Positions 1 through 6,273 of a stretch of 16,757 bases of DNA are shown here, piece by piece (the first letter of the stretch is position 1; each line of letters starts with the position of its first letter). The stretch is from Parietichytrium sp. I65-24A (taxonomy: Eukaryota > Sar > Bigyra > Thraustochytrida > Thraustochytriidae). The translations under genes were made by a program, and so were the position numbers. Under the pieces are notes generated by a model. That model was not told the DNA's origin. It did not search any database and saw only the letters and a list, made by a program, of their open reading frames with translations. The stretch covers positions 1 through 16,757 of the forward strand of contig BLSF01000159.1 in the NCBI GenBank assembly GCA_012862575.1, read 5' to 3'.

Positions 1-477
1 ACACAAATGCTCGACTCCCTTGTCTCCAATGTTGTTTGAGCTCAGGTCAAGACTGTTTACCTGACACATCACTTTGCTGATCTCCTTTGCTCCGTCTGGG
101 CCAAACATATTGTCCGCAAGGCCCAGGGCTTTGAGCTTGGGGAGTCCGCGTCTCTTTTGAAGTCCATTCGAGATGTCCTTGATGCCACTGTCTTCCACTT
201 GGTTCCCTTGAAGATTGATTGCACACAAATTCTGGAACTGAGTCGGCAAGAGCGAGGAGAGGAACCTCACTCCATCGTTTCTCAGCCGCAGATTTGCAAA
301 GTTGATACGCTCCACTGCCTGTTTGGACAGCTCATTGAGAAACGCAAAGGCATTCCTTCTCCAATCCAGCACCGTCTGAATCGGCAAGTACCCGCTCTCT
401 TTCGCCTCTTCCAGCGTGACTTTCCGACGTCCACTTTTCGTAAGCTTCCCGTCCTGTTCACGACTGTTGCCCCCCAT
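1..477 (-). CDS. Leucine-rich-repeat protein, ribonuclease-inhibitor type, N-terminal part (runs off left edge)
   Basis: An open minus-strand frame runs from the ATG at 477-475 to the window edge (159 codons). From residue about 56 it shows LRR units with the L..L.L..N.I.D.G pattern of ribonuclease-inhibitor/NLR-type repeats: one beginning ERINFANLRL (residue 56), then FQNLCAINLQGNQVEDSGI (about 81), PKLKALGLADNMFGPDGA (113) and VNSLDLSSNNIGDKGVEHLC (140). The first 55 residues are charged and not repeat-like. LRR folds of this kind bind proteins; no effector domain is visible, so the partner is unknown. The frame stays open upstream to a TAG at 585-583, and the reading upstream of the ATG still looks protein-like. 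A 5' exon is therefore possible: a GT...AG segment of about 59 nt (roughly 583-641) lies just upstream on this strand. I chose the ATG at 477 because it is the only in-frame ATG upstream of the repeats. The LRR assignment is secure; the start is not. Confidence 0.8.
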   Translation of the reverse strand, partial: MGGNSREQDGKLTKSGRRKVTLEEAKESGYLPIQTVLDWRRNAFAFLNELSKQAVERINFANLRLRNDGVRFLSSLLPTQFQNLCAINLQGNQVEDSGIKDISNGLQKRRGLPKLKALGLADNMFGPDGAKEISKVMCQVNSLDLSSNNIGDKGVEHLC

Positions 478-1258
478 TTCGACTTGAACCACAGCACCGA
501 AGCGTCTCGTTTTCTCCGCGAAGAATGTGTCTGTATCCTCGGCTCCAAATCGCGCCCGAAAAGACTTTGTGCCCAAATCGATCTAAAGCCTTTGCTTCCG
601 TTGTGTTGTGTGACTGTTTCACTCCACAACACTCACTCACCGTCACCGTGTGCCTTGTCGATCACCGCTCCAAGCAACTACTACAGCAAAGTCCAATCGA
701 AAGTTTTACTCACCCCTCTCAGGTTGACCCTCTTCTTCTATTGCAGCGTTCGCAACTGCTCACTGTTGTTCACCTTCCCTGGAATGGGTTGTTTTCACAG
801 TTTTGGTTTAGCCTCCTATGCTAGCTAGTCATCTTCCTGTAGTAGTCAGACTCCAGCTAGCTAGGCTAAAGGTCCTACAGTTAGCCCATTATTTAGGAGA
901 CACTACGTCAGTTCGCCACCACTAACTTCCCTCTCAATTTGTTTTTACGCCACTCTCGCTCACCCTCTCACGAACAAATTTCTACTCCCGCTGCGCGCAC
1001 GCGAGATTTTGTATGCTGAGAGGATGCTCCGGAGTACAACGGCAAAAGTGTACACTAGTGCTACCTAGTGTAAAGCTATTCAAGTTCTCGCTCTCGTCGA
1101 CCGGTTTTTTAGCACTACTCAAGAGCCTATGCACTGAGAAATTTTTACTCACAGTGTTAGTCTCTCTTTGAATAAATGTTCAATCAAAAATTTTTACTCT
1201 CGAAGATGACTTGAATGTGAGTTCGGTACTTATAGTTAATTCGCAAATGCAATGGGTA

Positions 1259-1281
1259 AAAGCCTGCAACCGGCAGGCTTT
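1259..1281. other. Perfect 9-bp-stem hairpin
   Basis: AAAGCCTGC (1259-1267), a 5-nt loop (AACCG) and GCAGGCTTT (1273-1281) form a perfect inverted repeat. It lies in non-coding DNA about 780 nt upstream of the LRR start and 1.25 kb before the next plus-strand ORF. I can assign no function. Confidence 0.5.
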
Positions 1282-1361
1282 GGCGGTCTTCTTCGTGCTT
1301 GTGTAACGTTGCTCATCTTGAAAGCAAGCATACTCAATGTCACTGACAATCGAATCACCGA

Positions 1362-1387
1362 CGGGAAACGGGAAACGGGAAACGGGA
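1362..1387. repeat. CGGGAAA heptamer tandem array (about 3.7 copies)
   Basis: Three exact CGGGAAA units (1362-1368, 1369-1375, 1376-1382) plus CGGGA (1383-1387). It is a minisatellite-like array next to a CT-rich microsatellite and does not match a telomere repeat I recognise. Confidence 0.85.
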
Positions 1388-1402
1388 GACCACTCTCTTT
1401 CC

Positions 1403-1492
1403 GTTCCCCCTTCCACCTTCCTTCCTTCCTTCCTTCTTCTTTCTCTCTTTCTTCCTCCCTCCCTCCCTCCTTCCTTTCCTCATTCCTCTCTC
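1403..1492. repeat. CT-rich (CCTT/CCCT/TTCT) microsatellite
   Basis: About 90 nt composed almost wholly of C and T, including runs of CCTT and CCCT units. It explains the Ser/Pro/Leu-rich open frame that crosses it. Confidence 0.85.
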
Positions 1493-1992
1493 AATTCTGT
1501 TCAATCAAGTTAGGTAGGTGCTTTTATTGCTTTTATCTTTGCCACATGTGTACATACGAAGCACAGGATTTACTGTTGTGTACCAGTACTCAGTACTTGC
1601 TCTTTCGGACTCAAGTCATGGTTCATCAAACCTTGGAAAAGAACTCACAGTCAATAAGACTCCTTTCCGCTGAGAACTCATTAGTCACGGCGTGGCGAGG
1701 GCGACGGTCTCGTCTATGCTGGTGGGCGCGGATCTGTCTCCTCGGCTCCGAATCAAGCCAGAAATGACTTTGAGAGCCCGAAGATTTTGCTTCTCTCGCA
1801 CATTTCTCGCACGACAGTCCATGCAGGACTATTGTACATCTCCCTGAAGGGATACTAGCTAGTTATCCAGCTACCATAGAGCTCTACTAATACTAAAAGG
1901 CGGCCAGTCAGTCTAGGGGTTACTGCGTATTAGGTACTGAGTATGCGTCATTTCCGTCTCCCCTCCCACTCAATCTGTCGTCCCTTCTCAAT

Positions 1993-2065
1993 TTGTTTTT
2001 ACTCGGCCCTCTCATGAGACTCAAGAGACTCAAAAGAGAGCTTGTTTTTACTCGGCCCTCTCATG
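1993..2065. repeat. 24-bp exact direct repeat pair
   Basis: TTGTTTTTACTCGGCCCTCT followed by CATG occurs at 1993-2016 and again at 2042-2065, 49 nt apart. The core TTTTTACTC also occurs at 1142-1150 and 1191-1199 and, as GAGTAAAAA, at 10724-10732. It could be a regulatory word or a decayed dispersed repeat. Confidence 0.8.
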
Positions 2066-2537
2066 GTAAGTTACTCGAGAGAAGTTCTCTTTTCAATCAT
2101 CCCGCCCTGGTGGGTGTTGAGCACTAGTTCCGGTATTATATAATAAGTGTTCGACGGTCAATGGTCGATGTTGTCGTGTGATGTGCACAAACTCTTTCGA
2201 CGTTGCTCAGTTCTCGCGCCACTGTAGTGTCTACTTTTGCCTACTCTGTTAGTTAAAGAGAGCCTGAGAGGTCTGAGGGGATGTAGTTTAACCGAAAAGG
2301 AACTGTAGGGGTGGTAAAAAAATGCGAAGACAGTCTTGCTCGCCATAGACTAGTTGCCTGCTCGTGAGTAATTTTCACTGCACCATCAACAGCAAACAGC
2401 AAATTACCTTGCGAGCACAAGGACCGCGGCGTGGGCTCATTGGAAGACAGAGCGAAACGAGTGTAAAGAGAGAGAACTGCGGCTTCGCGTCGGCTGATCT
2501 TGCGCCAGGAGAGGAGGCAGGCCGGTGGTGAAGGCAA

Positions 2538-3242
2538 ATGCGCCTATTCTCGGATGAATTCGGCCCGAAGGCGGGAGATGAGGTCGATACGAACCCTGCC
2601 GCCGGGCTTCAAGCGTTTGAGCCAGAACATGACATCGGAGACGAGAATGTGAGGGAATCCCCGCTTCGATTTGGCAAACTGGAACTAATTCATGTTGCGG
2701 CTTTTGCGTTGTTCAACTTCCTTCCGGGGGAAGACGAAGACCGGAACACCAAGTATGAAAGATTCGTGTTTGAAACGAAGTTTCCCAGCACGAAGATCAT
2801 CGACTTTGAAGGATTCAGCAGCCAACCTTACAAAAGCCAGACTAAATTGGTGCGTGAAATGCTCCAAACGACAGAAGCATCTCAGCTGCTAGAAATAGTG
2901 TGGGCGTGGACTCAACTGAAGGATAAAGTTCGAGATCGCGTGCTTGCAGGAGAATTTTTTCAGGGACGAACACCAATGCGACTTCAAGAAATCTCAGGTA
3001 AAATGCGGGCCGACAAAGAATGTGACTACAAGATGTATGACAAGGTCTGGACACAGATAAGGAAGTACACTCGAGACAAAATGGATGCAGATTTTGAGAA
3101 GAAGCTTTCCACAGACAAAATGAGGGAACTCGAGAGAGCAATCGATCTTTGCTCCTTGGAAGAGGATGATTCTTCTTCCTGCGAAGATCGCAAAGAAGCT
3201 GTAATTCAATTTTTGAGAAACGTGAAGACTCATCGTTTTTAA
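2538..3242 (+). CDS. Hypothetical protein, 234 aa, no recognised domain
   Basis: An uninterrupted frame begins at the first ATG after an in-frame TGA (2529-2531) and ends with TAA. The protein is soluble and charged with no membrane segment or signal peptide. It has an acidic N-terminus (about residues 1-40), a mixed hydrophobic/aromatic block (LIHVAAFALFNFLPGEDED, about 50-68), and a Lys/Arg/Glu-rich helical C-terminal half containing KMYDKVWTQIRKYTRDKM. An acidic serine patch (EEDDSSSCED) lies near the C-terminus. I do not recognise the family. Natural residue composition and continuous frame, next to a region where every other frame is broken, support a real gene. Upstream exons cannot be excluded because 400 nt of unassigned sequence separates it from the nearest TATA-like stretch. 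Confidence 0.6.
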   Translation: MRLFSDEFGPKAGDEVDTNPAAGLQAFEPEHDIGDENVRESPLRFGKLELIHVAAFALFNFLPGEDEDRNTKYERFVFETKFPSTKIIDFEGFSSQPYKSQTKLVREMLQTTEASQLLEIVWAWTQLKDKVRDRVLAGEFFQGRTPMRLQEISGKMRADKECDYKMYDKVWTQIRKYTRDKMDADFEKKLSTDKMRELERAIDLCSLEEDDSSSCEDRKEAVIQFLRNVKTHRF

Positions 3243-3244
3243 GC

Positions 3245-3800
3245 TTGGCGAAGAAATTGCAACCCAATAACGGGGCTCGAGCTGTCTGTGAAACTGCGTG
3301 TTCCCATACGTCCTATTGCCTTTCAAAGCTTTCTCCAGAATGCGAGCTCCTGCCTTGGCCCTTTCGAAGCTCTGGCATCACGGTGCACTGTGCATACACC
3401 GCAAAACACCATCAAGGTATTCGGGCGTTCTGATGTCTGATGGCCGTTTGAATTTCTCTGCATCGCTGAGATCTTCAGCTTTTCCCTACACACTGTCCGA
3501 GCATTCAAAGGTTGTCTAGCAAAGAAAAGCTCATTATGGTTCATAGTTGACATCAGACTCGTAAAAAGAAAATAATACCCAATCATGCGCGGACTGCCAA
3601 ATATGCGAATGTCTTGTGCCCGGAATGGTCGTTCGCTTGTAGTTTTACAATTAAATCTTCTTCGGCATCGCTAATTTCTAGCGAGCGGTCCTCTGCGACA
3701 TGCCTCACCCCATTTGCGAGAGAGCCTTCTTTATACGAGTATACCAGTCCTTGAAGACTTGCCACGCTGAGCAATACGGCTCTACATCAATGGGGCGAGA
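3245..3800 (-). pseudogene. Decayed minus-strand gene (frame changes plus in-frame TGA), family unknown
   Basis: Protein-like segments follow one another on the minus strand in different frames. The first reads DVEPYCSAWQVFKDWYTRIK and continues a few residues to a TGA at 3707-3705. An overlapping frame then reads RHVAEDRSLEISDAEEDLIV and ends at 3585-3583. After an unclear gap, a third frame from 3483 reads KAEDLSDAEKFKRPSDIRTP and on to an in-frame TGA at 3380-3378, and resumes past it with RAKAGARILEKALKGNRTYG down to about 3245. TGA is a true stop elsewhere here (it ends the 6274-10190 gene), so this is not a reassigned code. The most economical reading is a pseudogene with at least one frameshift and one nonsense change. 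Its 3' end abuts the convergent 234-aa ORF. The source family is unknown. Short introns could explain some frame changes but not the internal stop. Confidence 0.5.
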
Positions 3801-3820
3801 TGTTTTTAGTGATCAAATCT

Positions 3821-3880
3821 TTCAGAAGTGCGTAAGCACTGATCTTTCTTTTCAGAAGTGCGTAAGCACTGATCTTCCTT
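3821..3880. repeat. Two tandem 30-bp units, each with an AGTGC-GTAA-GCACT hairpin
   Basis: Units 3821-3850 and 3851-3880 are identical except for one T/C difference near the end. Each holds the inverted repeat AGTGC/GCACT with a GTAA loop, and GATC marks the unit edge. The preceding GATCAAATCT (3811-3820) resembles a partial third copy. Because 30 is a multiple of 3, the repeat also reads as a 10-residue peptide twice in one plus-strand frame, but I see no other support for coding there. Confidence 0.85.
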
Positions 3881-4073
3881 CTCTTTATTCTTCCTTTTCT
3901 TTGGGGGACCTCGATGGGAGAGCATTATTATTTGCCATAGTTGCTATAATAGGATTGGCACCAAAATTTGGCATCGCACACAATCGCATCGAATTTGGCC
4001 GGCTGAGAACAAAGGAACAATTCTCTGGAATAACAAAGGCGACACAGTGAGGCAGTGAGCAAGCTGTGATACC

Positions 4074-4118
4074 GGTACTAGTACCGACTGTGAGGTCACG
4101 GTACTAGTACTCGAGTAC
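4074..4118. repeat. Cluster of short perfect palindromes
   Basis: GGTACTAGTACC (4074-4085), GTACTAGTAC (4101-4110) and the overlapping GTACTCGAGTAC (4107-4118) are perfect palindromes within 45 nt. Related GTACCGGTACT/CAGTACCAGTAC words recur near 10901-10938. They lie between two decayed genes and could be repeat debris. Confidence 0.7.
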
Positions 4119-4205
4119 CAGGTTATGACTGCCAGAGATTGCCAGAGTCAGCCTGACCATGTCTGACCGTCTACAACCACGGGAAGGAAAAAGTAAAGTT
4201 CACGT

Positions 4206-4220
4206 CACGTGGTTCACGTG
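4206..4220. promoter_or_regulatory. Two CACGTG (E-box/G-box-like) hexamers
   Basis: CACGTG occurs at 4206-4211 and 4215-4220, 3 nt apart, followed about 20 nt later by a TATA-like TTTATAAG. This resembles a core promoter pointing rightward, but no intact plus-strand gene follows. It may belong to lost genes or be chance. Confidence 0.25.
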
Positions 4221-4255
4221 AGAATAATTTTTGCTGGTCAGCATTTATAAGTGGA

Positions 4256-5785
4256 CTAGTTTAGATTCGGCGTGAGATTATTTCCAGCGGAAGAGTAGGG
4301 CCATGCAAAGTGGAAGTCTTTGTGCGCAACCGCGAGTCTGGGGCCGAAGTTGTCGTGGACCATGATGTCGTCGATACAGTTGGAAGTCGCAAAGAAAACT
4401 TGCGCGCGGTTGTCCGCGGCGAGTTTTAATGCCTGAGCCATCCTGAGCCTTGCTTTTCGAACCGTGGCAGAGCTCAACAAGGTAGTTGGCGACAGCGATC
4501 CTGAAGTAGATGTACTGTTGCACTACCTCGGTTTTATTTTCCTCCTGCGGAGAGCAAGAAAGCTTGCAGCTCCGGGAGAAAGAAACGAACGTCTGGTAAT
4601 GTCCATGCTTCCTAATCAACGACCTCAGCAGAGAAGGTGTCACTCCGGAGATATTTGAGGAGGCCATCCTGGACGATAACCAGGTGTTGGGAAGTTGCGA
4701 ACAGGGTAAGAATGAGGCTCAAAATTTTGCTCCTTTCTTCTTTTGCCAGGGGCACCTTGAGATGGGCCTCGTAGCTAGGAGCTTCTCGTTCTGGGAACCC
4801 TGGGAACTTTGAACTTTTCTCCTTCTTCTTTTCAGCAGGAACGAGCTTGGATCTCGGTAGGTAGAAAGTTTTCTTGAACGGAAAGTTTCCGAAGATCAAA
4901 ACGTTGTCTATTCCATCAGTGTTTGACTTGCTTGACGCTGGGGAGAGCTGAAAACGGATGACCCTGTTGTAGGTCTGATTTCCGCGAGGGTGTAACTTGG
5001 CTGTAAAGTAATCCGTTGCAATCACGCGCATGTTTAGAAACTGGTGATTTCGTGATCTAAGGCACCTGGACACTTCGCTGTATAGGCCGGTGAGCTGTGT
5101 TGAACAGCTTTTGGAGAGGGGATGAAGTAGAAACGTTGTTGCCCGGAGACAGTGGCGTGTTCGTGTGCGCAGACGGATTGTCGGGGGTGTGCGGTAGAGG
5201 AGGAGTCACTGCAGGTGGAGGTGGTGCTGCTGCTGCCGCCACATCGTAGGCTCCGCCGCTGCTGCAGAGGGATGTAGTGGTGGTGGTGTTGCTGCCGCAA
5301 CAGTCGTAGGCTCTGCCGCCACTGCAGATGGATGTGGTTGTGGCGATGTTGCTGCCGCCACGCTCGTAGGCTCTGGCGTCTGTGGCCCGTCAACAGTGTC
5401 CTCAAGCTGAGTTGTTCGCTGACCCTGTACGTCATCTACTGAATTTGAAGAAAGCTCGTCCAAGTCTAGTGGATGGGAGAACTGTATGGGCGGCGCTATA
5501 TCAGCGACTGTCTGCTCGGGAAGGTCCTGAACAATTTCTTCGCTGTGAGTACTTGATGAATTGTCTTTCAAGGACTTTGCCAATTCTTGATTTGCGTGGT
5601 TGATTGGGTTCTTCATTGCTTCGGTCATGCGTCTTTCCAAGAAGTTTTCTGTCCTCAAGTTCCTGGACCTCTTTTGGTGTCTTTCTTCTTTTGGGTGGGC
5701 TTGGATCCGAAAGCACAATTTCGTCTTTCGCATCGTCACCGCGTTTTGCCGGCCAGCTTTTTAGCACCAATAAGCCGAATACCAT
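4256..5785 (-). pseudogene. Decayed minus-strand gene with at least four frame changes and an internal stop; proline/alanine repeat region
   Basis: Read 5' to 3' on the minus strand, protein-like segments continue one another across frames. Segment 1 starts at an ATG (5785) just after a stop and includes DEIVLSDPSPPKRRKTPKEV, a basic nuclear-signal-like patch. Near 5641 the sense passes to a second frame (ERRMTEAMKNPINHANQELA, then an acidic Ser-rich stretch and a 20-residue EPT.VAAA.P repeat). Near 5244 it passes to a third frame (Pro/Ala-rich, ending 5057). A fourth frame (MRVIATDYFTAKLHPRGNQT onward) reaches a TAG at 4614-4612, reads on as EAWTLPDVRFFLPELQAFLL to a TAA at 4536-4534, then moves to a frame with EVVQQYIYFRIAVANYLVEL. 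A last frame (MAQALKLAADNRAQVFFATS) ends at 4256. There is no room for ordinary introns at most junctions. I recognise no family. Assembly errors could account for some indels, but the internal TAG argues for true decay. Confidence 0.6.
5194..5373 (-). repeat. 60-bp (20-residue) tandem repeat inside the decayed gene, third copy missing one base
   Basis: Units begin at 5373, 5313 and 5253 on the minus strand, each starting GAGCCTACG (EPT) and followed by a VAAA and a proline-rich segment. Copies 1 and 2 are 60 nt and in frame. Copy 3 reads ACGA-TGTGGCGGCAGCA where copies 1 and 2 have ACGAGCGTGGCGGCA and ACGACTGTTGCGGCA, so one base is missing near 5243-5244. That is exactly where the protein-like reading changes frame. 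Confidence 0.8.
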
Positions 5786-5844
5786 GCAACAGATTCAAGG
5801 CTACAAGGTGGATGCGATGCAGAATAAATGGGTACAAAGGCTAG

Positions 5845-6166
5845 TCCACAACATTCTTCTTTAGTGTTGTGATCAAGTCTTTCGCTCCTTTCTTCTTGAA
5901 ATCCCCCAAATCCAACCTGTGCATACTTTCGGGGACGAATGATCTCAAGCGTCAACTCGTTTCGGTCTCAACTAGAGCTTACTCGAGAAAGTTTTGCGGG
6001 CGATCAGCCGATTTCAAACGAGTTTTGGTCGAAGGTGGGAGGCGTTCAGATGCAAGAGGTCAACCAGCTTGAGCGAGAGTTCTGCTCCTTGCTCAAATTC
6101 GAGCTCTTCATCGACGAGAACGACTACATGAGATATCTTGACCAGTTCGACCTCCCTGAATTTTGA
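5845..6166 (+). pseudogene. PHO80 / U-P-type cyclin remnant, frameshifted in a T4 run
   Basis: The 3' part (from about 5996) reads AGDQPISNEFWSKVGGVQMQ followed by EVNQLEREFCSLLKFELFID and ends with TGA at 6164-6166. This is the second half of a PHO80-like / plant U-type cyclin box: D..ISN..W..VGG....E.N.LE..F...L.F.L. Upstream, in another frame open from 5845 (after TAG 5842-5844), comes LKSPKSNLCILSGTNDLKRQ then LVSVSTRAYSRKF, matching the preceding helices of the same fold. The join needs one fewer T in the TTTT run at 5992-5995. The first cyclin helices and a start codon are missing, and the fragment ends soon after the box. Intact members activate PHO85/CDK-type kinases. Loss of the 5' end plus the frameshift suggests a pseudogene; an indel error and an unseen 5' exon would be the alternative. 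Confidence 0.7.
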
Positions 6167-6262
6167 AGCCCAAAGTTTTGGCATAGCCCTGCAATGTAAA
6201 AGCCCTCCTGCTCTGTGAAAATAAGTGATCATTTGAAAAAACAGAACCGTATTTTAGCATTA

Positions 6263-6268
6263 TTTATT
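6263..6268 (-). terminator. AATAAA polyadenylation-signal-like hexamer
   Basis: AATAAA lies on the minus strand 6 nt downstream of the stop codon of the GTPase-fusion gene. The position is close for a canonical signal, so this is a weak call. Confidence 0.25.
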
Positions 6269-6273
6269 GACTT

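Larger units (their letters stand above)
478..2537. other. Intergenic region with low-complexity and repeated words; no convincing gene
   Basis: I find no protein-like frame across this 2-kb stretch on either strand. It contains pyrimidine tracts, many CTAG/ACTAGT-type short palindromes, a repeated TTTTTACTC word, a 9-bp-stem hairpin, a CGGGAAA heptamer array, a CT-rich microsatellite and a 24-bp direct repeat. An AT-rich TATA-like segment (TATTATATAATAAG, about 2134-2147) lies about 400 nt upstream of the next plus-strand ATG and could be part of its promoter; that is inference only. Confidence 0.5.

Noticed and set aside
157-828. 223-codon plus-strand frame at the left end
   Set aside because: It is antisense to the clear LRR reading and cysteine/serine rich; the LRR frame explains the region.
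1252-1767. 171-codon plus-strand frame
   Set aside because: Its middle is a translation of the CT microsatellite (Ser/Pro/Phe/Leu low complexity) and the rest has no protein-like character.
3245-3400. Apparent likeness between this remnant's C-terminus (EPRYWVAISSPSLKT) and the right-end protein (YPWCLSSPPQTLK)
   Set aside because: The match is a handful of common residues with different spacing and no supporting similarity upstream.
3700-4050. 116-codon plus-strand frame with a duplicated 10-residue peptide
   Set aside because: The peptide repeat is only the 30-bp DNA repeat read in frame, and the 5' part is antisense to a more protein-like reading.
3378-4614. Reassigned stop codons (TGA and TAG read through)
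   Set aside because: The GTPase-fusion gene ends with TGA and the right-end gene with TAG, and the remnants also need frame changes, so decay explains the stops better.
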